Below, piece after piece: positions 27,801 to 34,972 of a stretch of 64,000 nt of DNA. The number at the start of each line of letters is the position of its first letter. Position 1 is the first letter of the stretch. Source of the DNA: Nocardia blacklockiae (GTDB taxonomy: Bacteria > Actinomycetota > Actinomycetes > Mycobacteriales > Mycobacteriaceae); the NCBI RefSeq assembly GCF_015477355.1, contig NZ_JADLRJ010000014.1:62001-126000 (forward strand). Direction: 5' to 3'. Both the position numbers and the translations under genes were made by a program. The notes under the pieces were generated by a model that was given only the letters and a program-made list of their open reading frames with translations, had not been told where the DNA came from and made no database searches.

Positions 27801-29207
27801 GAGGGTGAAGGCGACGTCGGCTAGTGGCGCGGGATCGGCGGACAGGGACGCGGCCAGGTCGGCGCACAGTTGGTGCAGGGCCGCGTCGGTGCGGGCGGAG
27901 ATGCCGATCAGACGAGGGCCTGAGGAAGGGGGCGAAAGTGGTTGGGACGGGGGCTGTTCCACGACGCAGTGGGCGTTCATGCCGCCGAGGCTGAACGAAC
28001 TGACGCCCGCCCGGCGCACGTCCCCGCGGTCGGGCCAGGGGGCGGCGCGGGTCACCACCTCGAGGCCCGCGGAAGCGAGATCCAGTCCGCCGGTGGGCTT
28101 GTCGAAGTTCAGCGAGGGATACAGTTCGCCGTGCTCGACCGCGAGCACCGCCTTCACCAGCCCGGCGATGCCCGCGGCCTGGTCCAGGTGACCGATATTG
28201 GTCTTCACCGAGCCGAGCGCCAGCGGCGCGGTCCGGCCTGCGGGCAGCACGTCCGCGAGCGCTTCCAGTTCCACCGCGTCGCCGAGCCTTGTGCCCGATC
28301 CGTGCCCTTCGAGATATCCGGCGGATTCGAGGGGCGCCTGGGCATCACGCCAGGCCGCCGCGATCACGGTCGCCTGCGCCCGCGCGCACGGTGTGCTGAT
28401 GGTCGCCGCGGCACGGCCGTTGTGCCGGGTCGCGCTGCCCCGTACGACGGCGTGCACGGCGGCGCCGTCGGCGCGGGCCCGGTCCAAGGTGGTGAGCAGC
28501 AGCACGGCTCCGCCCTCCCCGACCAGTGTGCCGTCGGCGTCGGCGTCGAAGGCCCGGCATTCCCCGCGGGCCGACACCAGTTCGTCGAACCCGGCCGCCT
28601 CGTCCGCGCCGATTCCGAAGGCGCGCACGCTCACTCCACCCGCCAGCGCGTAGTCGGCGGTGCCGTCCCGCAGTTCGCGGCACGCCTGGTGCACGGCCAG
28701 CAGCGCGGCGTTGCAGCCGCTGTCGATCGCGTAGCACGGGCCCGTCAGGCCGAGCACGTGCGCGATCCGCGCGGCCGCCCCGAAGCCCGCACTGCCGAGC
28801 GCGCCCAGCGTGTGCGCGCCCGCCGCCAGCCCGTACAGCGGTGCCGGGGTGGCCCCGAACACGACCGCGGTGTCGGTCGATCGCAGCGTCGACAAGGCGT
28901 ATCCGCCGTCCTCGGCGGCCCGCTGCGCCAGCACCAGCGCCAGCCGCTGCTGCGGATCGGTCAGCGCCGCTTCGCGTTTCGACAAGCCGAAGAACTCGTG
29001 ATCGAAGGTCGACACGTCGTCCAGATAGCCCGCCGGTACCGCGGCCGCCCGCTCGTCGACGCCGGTGACGGCCGCCCGCGCGGGGTCCATGGGCGCGATC
29101 GAGGCGCGGCCGGACCACAGGTTCGCCCGGAACCGCGCGGTGTCGGTGGCGTCGGGAAAGCGCAGGCCGATGCCCACGATCGCGATGTCGGGTCGCGCGT
29201 ACCCCAT
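24834..29207 (-). CDS. Hybrid PKS-NRPS: KS-(decayed AT)-T-C-partial C
   Basis: 1457 residues. The ketosynthase (1-420) keeps its triad: Cys in DSGCNAAL (about 165), His in EGHGSGT (about 301) and His in NIGHLDQAAG (about 338). Next, where an acyltransferase should be, only about 190 recognisable residues remain. The GQGxQ motif is lost, and GHSxG is replaced by GAGVS near 571, so the serine nucleophile is missing, although FVETAPGGCLGALL still aligns to the AT end. A carrier domain (ELGGNSILAL, about 750) and a full C domain (HHAVNDG, about 940) follow. The last 200 residues resemble the C-terminal lobe of another C domain. The extender must come from elsewhere, probably the hydroxymalonyl carrier encoded upstream. 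AGGAG precedes the ATG at 29207. Confidence 0.93.
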   Translation of the reverse strand: MGYARPDIAIVGIGLRFPDATDTARFRANLWSGRASIAPMDPARAAVTGVDERAAAVPAGYLDDVSTFDHEFFGLSKREAALTDPQQRLALVLAQRAAEDGGYALSTLRSTDTAVVFGATPAPLYGLAAGAHTLGALGSAGFGAAARIAHVLGLTGPCYAIDSGCNAALLAVHQACRELRDGTADYALAGGVSVRAFGIGADEAAGFDELVSARGECRAFDADADGTLVGEGGAVLLLTTLDRARADGAAVHAVVRGSATRHNGRAAATISTPCARAQATVIAAAWRDAQAPLESAGYLEGHGSGTRLGDAVELEALADVLPAGRTAPLALGSVKTNIGHLDQAAGIAGLVKAVLAVEHGELYPSLNFDKPTGGLDLASAGLEVVTRAAPWPDRGDVRRAGVSSFSLGGMNAHCVVEQPPSQPLSPPSSGPRLIGISARTDAALHQLCADLAASLSADPAPLADVAFTLNRGRDHYARRLAITATDTADLAERLAATAASLPSESGPLTVARPARVPRVVLLLSPDALPRGGFRLPDELPARGVVGELLAGQIAFHDELRRYGVEVAAVLGAGVSRYAARYLAGTGSAVGAEELAAAAEDRSVDSERLLSVARSLLADGPVVFVETAPGGCLGALLTRALGEVADAEIVVPEDVSEGPARALAALYEHGADLDWAAGQPEPARRLRLPGHPLAGVHCWVEVTWRPEPQAPAAPTPAADTADPVAWLRATVRTLLDADRDIDAHENYFELGGNSILALALLDRVTEAYGVRPKLLDVYEHPTIAEFAALLTRDAAPAASLPPVVPQDEYVLSFGQVRMWFHHQLDPDTTLYNLPIVIRLSGPVDPEAVHGTFADLADRHETLRSNFVDEDGTPTLRIRPELGEFFRFADVSAAPDPTAAARDLVADAARVRFDLATDPLMRVLLVRVGPGDHVLQVTMHHAVNDGGSPQIVHRELPELYRARIAGRAPELPPLPVQYRDYARWQRDLLAGNALDGELRYWVETLTGAPRLELPLDKPRPARKSFAGALEIFEIDAAEMAAVRELARRESVSVFVVLLSAFHLLLARYSGQSDIVIGTPTTGRGRPELAGLIGFFNSTVALRTDLSGGPSVRDWLHRVRSVVLAALDHQEIPFDRVVQELGGDRDLSRTPVFDVFHVHQELPGGESGGEAITDFFDQHRTVANLFPGMPVGTAKFDLTLLTLDHPGRPVLDACLEYSTDLFTAETAAEMSAAYLDILRELVRSEPDRIVDEIVRPATPSAAVDYRAIEIPADRPRPAAPAYTRARTRRPLDRTVPDLDTTLTAAWAVLLSWYSGEDRIDLDVAPGPRPLRVDLTDDPTPTALLDRVARGAASVAPDASTPAAAQALPVRYDGAHTSTPNPRVELTLAVDPRGPSAELTLDYATELFDQATADALLADLVRLVDGLLRAPDRPCSEIAPEAVDLDPDGGAVPVDRDRSMA

Positions 29208-29222
29208 AGAGATGTCTCCTGA

Positions 29223-31049
29223 CTACAGTTCGAATGCGATCGGCCGGCTGGCGGCGACCGGTTCCGATCGCGGTGCGCCCTCGACCAATTCGGCCTGGGC
29301 GCGCACCGTCGCGGCGTCGAACAGCTGTCCGACCCGCACCGCGCCGGGCCAACGCCGCTCCAGCCGGATGTGCAGTTCGACCACGCGCTGCGAATTGCCG
29401 CCGACCACCAGGAAGGGGTCGTCGAGATCGAAGTCGTCGTGGTCGAGTACCTCGGCCCACAGTGCCGCGACGGCCTGCTGCGGCGCACTCCAGTGCTGCC
29501 GGCGCGCGGCGTTCTCCCGCTGCGCCGCGTCCGCCAGCAACGCGCGCAGCGCGGCCAGGTCGGTCTTGCCGCTGGCGGCCAGCGGCAGCGACCCGACCTG
29601 CACCATCCGCTCGGGCACCGCGTAGGCGGGCAGGTGCGCGCCGCAGTGCGCGACCAGCTCCGCGGTGGTGGGCAGCAGCACCGTCGACTCGCCCGCCGTC
29701 CAGCAGGCGGCCAGCCGCTGGTCGCCGTGGCGGTCGGGCACCGCGAACACCGCGGCGTCCCGCACGCCGGGATGGCGGCGCAGCACCTCGGCGACGGCCT
29801 CGCACTCGACCCGCACGCCGCGTACCTTCACCTGGCCGTCGGTGCGGCCCTGGAAGATCAAGTCGCCGTGCGGGTCTCGCATCGCCGAGTCGCCGGTGAG
29901 GTACATGCGCGACCCCGGCGTGGCGGCGAACGGGTCGGCGACGAAACGGGCCGCGGTGTCGCCTGGCCGGGCGGCGTAACCGTCGGCGACCTGCGGGCCG
30001 CCCAGCGCCAGTGCCGCCGACACCTCGGGCGCGGCCCCCGCCAGCCGCTCGGTGAGCAGATAGGCCGTCGAGTCGCCGAGCGGCCGCCCGATCGGCACCA
30101 CTCGCTCCTCCGCCGAAACCTGGTGCGCCAGCACGGTTCCCGTGGCCTCGGTGGGCCCGTACTCGTTGATCAGCGTGGTGCCCGGCAGGACGGCGCGGTG
30201 CCGCCGCGCGAGATCCGGCGACAGCACCTCCCCGGCGAGCACGACCGTACCCAGATGTTCGTCCGCACCGGCGAGGTACGGCAGCAGCAGCCGATAGAAC
30301 GAGGGCGTCGCGCACAGGTGCGTGCAGCGGCGCTCGCGCGCGAGTTCCGCCACCGCCTGCGGGTCCGGCAGGCCGCGATGGTCGGGCAGCACCACGGTCC
30401 CGCCCAGGCACAGCGTCCACACCGATTGGATCAGGGCCCCGTCCCAGGTGAGACGCAGCGGGGCCAGGGCCACCGGACCCCCGTCGGGCACCGGATAGTC
30501 CCGGGACGCCGCGAGATTCGCGAGATTGGACCGGCTCACCACGACCGCCTTCGGCGCGCCCGTCGAGCCGGACGTGGTGATCACATAGGCCGGTGCGTTC
30601 TCCGGCACGGGCCCCGGCACCGGAGCGACCGCGCCGCCCGACCCGACGTCCACCACGCCGACGCCGCGGGGAGCCGCGGCCGTCGTCTCTGCCGCGATGC
30701 CGGGCAGCTCGCCGCCATCGAATACGACAGCGGCACAGTCGATGTCACGCAAAAGCACCCGCAACCACTCCGCCGGGTACCCCGGTTCGACGACGCACCA
30801 GGCGCCGCCCGCACGCAATGCCGCCAGCATCGCGACGACCGTCTCGAGGCGCTGCCGCATCCGGATCACCGCCACGCGGCCCGGACGCAGCCCCGCCGCT
30901 ACCAACCGACCCGCGAGTTCCGCTGTCGCCGAATCCAATTCGCCGTACGTGAGCGCCCGGTCGCCCACCACGACCGCCGTCCGGTCGGGCACCTCGGCGC
31001 AGCGCGCCAGCAGGTCGGGCAGCACACCGTCGCGGGCCGGGCCGTTCAT
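29223..31049 (-). CDS. Stand-alone NRPS adenylation-thiolation (A-T) protein
   Basis: 608 residues: an adenylation domain (about 1-520) with TTSGSTGAPKAVVVS, NEYGPTEATG, YLTGDSAMRDPHGDLIFQGRTDGQVKVRG and the terminal ASGKTD lysine, then a carrier domain with VVGGNSQRVVEL (about 545). By alignment to GrsA the pocket reads DGICVAEGTK, which matches no code I know. It has no C domain, so it either primes the KS protein encoded next or feeds the A-less modules in trans. Its ATG shares one base with the fkbH stop (TGATG), and the KS gene starts 15 nt after its stop. Confidence 0.92.
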   Translation of the reverse strand: MNGPARDGVLPDLLARCAEVPDRTAVVVGDRALTYGELDSATAELAGRLVAAGLRPGRVAVIRMRQRLETVVAMLAALRAGGAWCVVEPGYPAEWLRVLLRDIDCAAVVFDGGELPGIAAETTAAAPRGVGVVDVGSGGAVAPVPGPVPENAPAYVITTSGSTGAPKAVVVSRSNLANLAASRDYPVPDGGPVALAPLRLTWDGALIQSVWTLCLGGTVVLPDHRGLPDPQAVAELARERRCTHLCATPSFYRLLLPYLAGADEHLGTVVLAGEVLSPDLARRHRAVLPGTTLINEYGPTEATGTVLAHQVSAEERVVPIGRPLGDSTAYLLTERLAGAAPEVSAALALGGPQVADGYAARPGDTAARFVADPFAATPGSRMYLTGDSAMRDPHGDLIFQGRTDGQVKVRGVRVECEAVAEVLRRHPGVRDAAVFAVPDRHGDQRLAACWTAGESTVLLPTTAELVAHCGAHLPAYAVPERMVQVGSLPLAASGKTDLAALRALLADAAQRENAARRQHWSAPQQAVAALWAEVLDHDDFDLDDPFLVVGGNSQRVVELHIRLERRWPGAVRVGQLFDAATVRAQAELVEGAPRSEPVAASRPIAFEL

Positions 31050-32083
31050 CAGCACACCCCGTCCGCGACACGCAGGTCGACGTGCGGGTTGCCCGGCACC
31101 GCGCCCGCGCCCCGGTGGGCCAGCAGCAGGCGGTCCGGCAGTGTCCGTGCGACCTCGAATCCGGCGAACCGCAACGTCACCAGCATCACCCGATTCACCT
31201 CGGTGGGAACGAATTCGACCATCGGCCGCCGCCCCGCGGCGCGCGCCCGGTCCACCACGTGACCGATCAGCACCGTGCCGACGCCGCGCGAGAGCACCCG
31301 GCACGACATGAGCAGCAGCCGCAGCACCGCGTCGCCGCCGCGCAGTTCGGTGACGGCCAGCCCGATGGTGCCGTAGCCGCCGAACCGGTCGCGCAGGTCC
31401 GCGACCAGCACTTCGTGCCGGTCCGAGGAGGTCAGTGCCCGCAATTCCGCGATGTCGAAGGTCACGCCGGTGGTGTTGAGCTGGTGGGTGCGCACGGTCA
31501 GCTCGTGGGCGCGCGCGAGGTCGTCGACCCCGGCGCGCCGCACCGTCATGACCAGACCCAGCGAGGCCAGGAATTCCGCACTGGTGCCGGCGAATTCGCG
31601 TTCGTCGGCGCGGCGCAGCCGGTCCTCGCGGTAGCGCCGACGGCGGTGCCGCGCCTCCTCGGTCACCACGGCCGGGGTCAACTCCGGCAGGTCGGGCAGG
31701 ACGCCGACCCGATCGGCCGGGTAGCACCGCACCTGCGGCAGGGCGGCGGCCACCTCCGCCCGCTCCACCGGGTCGTCGTCCACGAACGCCACCGCGTCCA
31801 AGGCGAGCCCGAGTTCGTCGGCGATGCGCCGCACGGCGGCGGACTTCGGCCCCCAGCCCACTTCGACGGCGCTGAACAGCTCGTCCACCCCGTGGGCGCG
31901 CAGGTGCGCCACCGCCCGGTCGGTGTCGCCGCGACTGGCCACGGCGTGCAGGATGCCGCGCCCGTCCAGGAGCTCCAGGGTGCGCAGCGCCGCCGGACTC
32001 GGCGCGGCGCCGCTGCGCTCGCCGATCGCGCCGGGCCACAGTGTGTCGTCCAGGTCCCACACCAGGCACTTCACCAGCTCCAT
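31049..32083 (-). CDS. fkbH: FkbH-like glyceryl transferase/phosphatase (HAD superfamily)
   Basis: 344 residues. The N-terminal HAD domain has the nucleophile motif VWDLDDTLWPG (first Asp catalytic), ASRGDTDRA and FVDDDPVERAEV. The C-terminal half is the acyltransferase-like domain found in FkbH, with FGGYGTIGLAVTE and RVLSRGVGTVLIGH. FkbH proteins take 1,3-bisphosphoglycerate, dephosphorylate it and load D-glyceryl onto a dedicated carrier, the first step to methoxymalonyl-ACP, hydroxymalonyl-ACP or tetronates. AGGAGG precedes the ATG at 32083 with ideal spacing, and the gene overlaps the KAS III-like gene by 13 nt. Length and domain layout are normal for the family. Confidence 0.93.
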   Translation of the reverse strand: MELVKCLVWDLDDTLWPGAIGERSGAAPSPAALRTLELLDGRGILHAVASRGDTDRAVAHLRAHGVDELFSAVEVGWGPKSAAVRRIADELGLALDAVAFVDDDPVERAEVAAALPQVRCYPADRVGVLPDLPELTPAVVTEEARHRRRRYREDRLRRADEREFAGTSAEFLASLGLVMTVRRAGVDDLARAHELTVRTHQLNTTGVTFDIAELRALTSSDRHEVLVADLRDRFGGYGTIGLAVTELRGGDAVLRLLLMSCRVLSRGVGTVLIGHVVDRARAAGRRPMVEFVPTEVNRVMLVTLRFAGFEVARTLPDRLLLAHRGAGAVPGNPHVDLRVADGVC

Positions 32084-33078
32084 CGGACCTCCTGCGGTTC
32101 GGGCAGCCGGCGCAGCAGCGCGATGCTCCACGCCGCGACCGGGCCGGAGTTCAGCACCATCGTGTAGTCGCCCGGCGTCCGGGCGGCCGCGGCGTCCTCG
32201 GCGTTCACCAGCACGTCGACCGGTCCGAGATGGCCGTAGCGCGCGAGGTTGCGGCGGCACGCCGGATCGATCGGCACGCCGAGGGCCTGCTGCCAGAATT
32301 CGACGGCCCCGGCGCCCAGGTTCTGCATCAGATAGGCCGCGATATCGCTGTGCCCCAAGTTGTTCCGGTCCAGAATCTCGTTCCGGAGGTCGGTGAACCG
32401 GGTCCGGCTCTCGACCGCGAGCCGGAACGAGTAGGCCGTCTCGTCGGCACACTCCTCGACCCACTCGGCGGTGGGCACGTCGCGGTAGTCGATCCGGAAC
32501 AGGTCCGCGTACTGCCCGTTGCTGCGGACGATGTGGTCGACCAGTTCGTAGCGGCCCGCGCCGTCGGTGGTCAGCAGCACGGCCGCCGCGCCGTCGCCGA
32601 GGATGGTCATCGGCGGGCGGTAGCGGGCCGGGGTCGGGGCCGTCGCGGCCGTCACCACCAGCACGGTGCGGTAGCGGCCGCCGCCCCGCAGCAGTGCCGC
32701 GCCCAGCTCCAAAGCCGCGGAGACGGAGACGCAGCCGAGATCGCCGATGCCCGTGGTGAACGCGCGCGCCGCGCCCAGCCGGTGCTGCAGCGCCGTCGCC
32801 TCCGACGCCAGCAGGTAGTCCGGCGCGCGGCCCTGCACCAGCAGCAGCGCGTCGAGGTCGGCGGCGGCGAGACCGGCTGCGCGCAAGGCGGTTTCGGCGG
32901 CTGTGTGCGCGAGGTCGGCGGCCGCGGTGTCGCCCGCGACGGGGACACTGTCGATGCCGAGGCTCAGTGCGTGCGTCCGCTGCCCTTCGGTGAGCGTCGC
33001 CAGTTCCGGCAGCCGCGCCACCGCGCGCGTGGCGGCGGGAACGCACCGCGCGACCGGGCCGAGTCGTACGGAGGTCAT
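32071..33078 (-). CDS. KAS III (FabH)-like protein with altered active site
   Basis: 335 residues with the thiolase fold of ketoacyl-ACP synthase III. The nucleophile region GDLGCVSVSAALELGAALL keeps the cysteine, and TILGDGAAAVLL is the family's conserved loop. Where FabH has HQAN, this protein reads MQNLG, and where it has GNTSAAS, it reads GHLGPVDV, so the usual His and Asn are both replaced. KAS III relatives that lost condensation chemistry can act as acyltransferases (CerJ/DpsC type). FabH-like proteins next to FkbH also occur in tetronate clusters, where they join glyceryl units to the chain. Starts with ATGA overlap on the dehydrogenase gene. Confidence 0.85.
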   Translation of the reverse strand: MTSVRLGPVARCVPAATRAVARLPELATLTEGQRTHALSLGIDSVPVAGDTAAADLAHTAAETALRAAGLAAADLDALLLVQGRAPDYLLASEATALQHRLGAARAFTTGIGDLGCVSVSAALELGAALLRGGGRYRTVLVVTAATAPTPARYRPPMTILGDGAAAVLLTTDGAGRYELVDHIVRSNGQYADLFRIDYRDVPTAEWVEECADETAYSFRLAVESRTRFTDLRNEILDRNNLGHSDIAAYLMQNLGAGAVEFWQQALGVPIDPACRRNLARYGHLGPVDVLVNAEDAAAARTPGDYTMVLNSGPVAAWSIALLRRLPEPQEVRWSW

Positions 33079-34187
33079 TGCGCGGCACCGGCTTTCGCCG
33101 TCGTGAGCACGTGGTCACCGAGGTGCAGCTCGGCCACCGCGGCCGGGCCCTCGATGATCTCCATGACCTTGGCGTCGCGATAGAACCGGCCCGCCCGGCT
33201 GTCGGGCCCGCACCCGGCCGCGCCGAGCAATTGCACCGCCTCCCGCGCGACCCGGGCGGCCGCCGCCGCGGCGGCGTACTTCGCCGCGACGGTCGCGCGC
33301 ACCGCGCCCGCGTCGCCACCGGCGCGCAGGTCGGCGGCGCGGCGGCACAGGGCTTCCGCGCCTTCGACCGCGACCCAGCACCGGCCGAGCGCGGCCCGCA
33401 CCAGCTGGTGATCGGCGAGCGCCGACCCGTCGGGCCGCCGCCGCGCCGCTCGCTGCGCGGCCTCCGCGAGGCAGGCCCGCGCCATCCCGACGCAGCCCCA
33501 GGCCACCGTGAAGCGGCCGTGGTCCAGGGCGGTCCCCACCACATGCGACAAACCGAAACCCGGTGGGGCGAGCACGTTCTCGGCCGGGACCGCGACGGCG
33601 TCGAGGTCGATGTGCGCCAGTCGCGCACCGCGCAACCCCAGCGGATCCGCGACGGGTTCCACCCGCACACCGGGCCGATCCGTCGGAACCAGCACCGCGA
33701 CCGGGCCTTTCTCGGCGCGGGCCAGCACCAGCAGCACATCCGCCAGCTCGCCGAAACTCACCCAGAGCTTGCGGCCGGTCACCACCACCCCGTCGCCGTC
33801 GGGCCGCAGCGATGTGCGCACGGCCGCCAGCTCGGTGCCCGCGCCGTCCTCGGTGACCGCCAGCCCGGGAAGCGTTGCGCCGCTGACGAACCGGGGCAGC
33901 CAGTACTCCCGCTGGCGCGCGGTCCCCCACCGGTCCACTGCCGCCGCCACCATCCCCGCCACGGTCAGCAAAGACCGCGTCGAGCTGCACACCGCGCCGA
34001 GAGTCGCTGCCAGCTCACCCAATTCGTGCGCGCCGATCCCCGGCCCCGCGGCCCGGTCCGCCCCCAGCACTCCGCATTTCGCGGCCAGTTCGACCATCTC
34101 GCGCGGCAACCCGTCCCGGTCCCACGCGGCGGCCTCCGCCTCGGCGCGCGTCACGATCTCCCCGACGTCGATTGCCGTCACGCTCAC
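33075..34187 (-). CDS. Acyl-CoA dehydrogenase-like, FkbI type
   Basis: 370 residues from the GTG at 34187, which has GGGAGG upstream. Shows the flavin dehydrogenase signatures LAVTEDGAGTELAAVRTSLRPD, GRKLWVSFGELADVLLVLAR and the C-terminal AVQLLGAAGCGPDSRAGRFYRDAKVMEIIEG. With FkbH-, carrier- and FkbK-like partners it most likely oxidises the C3 aldehyde of the carrier-bound glycerate unit to a carboxylate, giving hydroxymalonyl-ACP. A second in-frame GTG at 34238 has the same ribosome binding site because the start region is tandemly duplicated, so 17 extra residues are possible. Followed by ATGA overlap with the KAS III-like gene. Confidence 0.88.
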   Translation of the reverse strand: MSVTAIDVGEIVTRAEAEAAAWDRDGLPREMVELAAKCGVLGADRAAGPGIGAHELGELAATLGAVCSSTRSLLTVAGMVAAAVDRWGTARQREYWLPRFVSGATLPGLAVTEDGAGTELAAVRTSLRPDGDGVVVTGRKLWVSFGELADVLLVLARAEKGPVAVLVPTDRPGVRVEPVADPLGLRGARLAHIDLDAVAVPAENVLAPPGFGLSHVVGTALDHGRFTVAWGCVGMARACLAEAAQRAARRRPDGSALADHQLVRAALGRCWVAVEGAEALCRRAADLRAGGDAGAVRATVAAKYAAAAAAARVAREAVQLLGAAGCGPDSRAGRFYRDAKVMEIIEGPAAVAELHLGDHVLTTAKAGAAQ

Positions 34188-34300
34188 CGGGCCGCCTCCC
34201 GCACCCGTCACGCTCCCACCGGACATCGCCGTACTCACCGGGCCGCCTCCGCACCTGCCACGCTCCCAGCGGACATCACCACACTCACCGCGCCGCCTCG
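34183..34300. repeat. About 50-bp tandem duplication at the FkbI/FkbJ gene junction
   Basis: Two imperfect units, 34183-34233 and 34234-34283, plus the start of a third at 34284-34300. Each unit begins CTCACCGGGCCGCCTCC. On the coding strand this is the end of the carrier gene, its GGAGG, and a GTGAG start. The duplication therefore gives three successive stop/start junctions. The first copy now encodes only a 13-residue ORF, while the second is in frame with the dehydrogenase. Confidence 0.85.
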
Positions 34301-34578
34301 TCCCCGGTCGCGCCGCCGGTCTTCGCGCGCAGGAATCGCGCGAGGCGGGCGGCCGAGCGGAAGTTGTCGAGATCCAGGTCCTCGACGGTGATTTCGACGG
34401 CGTAGATCTGCTCGACGTGGGTGACGATCTCGAGCGCGCGCAGCGAATTCACCAGTCCGAGCTGGAAGATGTCGTCGTCGGCGGCCACGTCGTGCGCGGC
34501 CATCTCGCTGTAGAAGCGGCGGCACCGCTCCACCGAGATGTCATGGATATCCCCCGCATTCGGCGCAGCGCCGCTCAT
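34285..34578 (-). CDS. Acyl carrier protein, FkbJ type
   Basis: 97 residues. The phosphopantetheine site is in LGLVNSLRALEIV (serine about residue 45), with Asn in place of the usual Asp before Ser. The tail AVEITVEDLDLDNFRSAARLARFL closely follows carriers of the methoxymalonyl/hydroxymalonyl pathway. It should carry the glyceryl unit loaded by FkbH and its oxidised products. The ATG at 34578 has AAGGAG six nt upstream; a GTG one codon earlier is less well spaced. It is the first gene of the NRPS/PKS operon on this strand. Confidence 0.9.
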   Translation of the reverse strand: MSGAAPNAGDIHDISVERCRRFYSEMAAHDVAADDDIFQLGLVNSLRALEIVTHVEQIYAVEITVEDLDLDNFRSAARLARFLRAKTGGATGDEAAR

Positions 34579-34733
34579 CACGAACTCCTTCTATCGCGAC
34601 ATCCGCGCCCGACACACGGTCTCCGTCACACCCGTTGGCAGACACGTAACCGGACGGCACCACTCCCGCACGAGCCGCATCAATTAGGGGCTTGGCGCTC
34701 GCTCGGGGCCCGCGCTACCGATGCGCACAGCAA

Positions 34734-34743
34734 TACCTAGGTA
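34734..34743. promoter_or_regulatory. Palindrome TACCTAGGTA in the cluster's divergent promoter region
   Basis: A perfect 10-bp palindrome in the 211-nt spacer between the first gene of the biosynthetic operon (start 34578, minus) and the plus-strand genes from 34790. The spacer must hold promoters for both directions; I cannot fix convincing -35/-10 pairs. The palindrome is the only strong symmetric element and is a candidate operator, for example for the LuxR protein at 38427-40976. Confidence 0.35.
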
Positions 34744-34789
34744 ATCACTCTGGCTCTGTTGGTGGCGTCGGGAAGAGGGCGGTGCGGCA

Positions 34790-34972
34790 GTGGTCTGTTG
34801 TCTGGTACTGGGCGGGTTGATGTTGCTCGGCCCGAGAGCTCAGCGACTGTGGCGGGCCGCGCGCGGTCCCGCTGGTCCCCGGCGGCCGGTGCGGGCGGCC
34901 GCGGAGGTCGCCACCGCACGTCACCTCGTCTTGTCGACCGCGGCGGTCCCGGCGGCGCGGGGGCTGCGATGA
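34790..34972 (+). CDS. Small 60-residue protein, coupled to the LDI-like gene
   Basis: A GTG-started frame of 60 residues beginning with a short hydrophobic stretch (VCCLVLGGLMLLG) followed by an Arg-rich segment. Its stop overlaps the ATG at 34969 (ATGA), the coupling style used throughout this region. The ribosome binding site is poorly placed (GGAAGAGGG about 12 nt upstream). It could be a short membrane peptide or only a translated leader. I recognise no family. Confidence 0.4.
   Translation: MVCCLVLGGLMLLGPRAQRLWRAARGPAGPRRPVRAAAEVATARHLVLSTAAVPAARGLR

Noticed and set aside
29223-32083. Aminomalonyl-ACP pathway instead of hydroxymalonyl
   Set aside because: That route needs a Ser-activating A protein with its own carrier and dehydrogenases. 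The A-T code is not a Ser code, and an FkbH-type loader is present.
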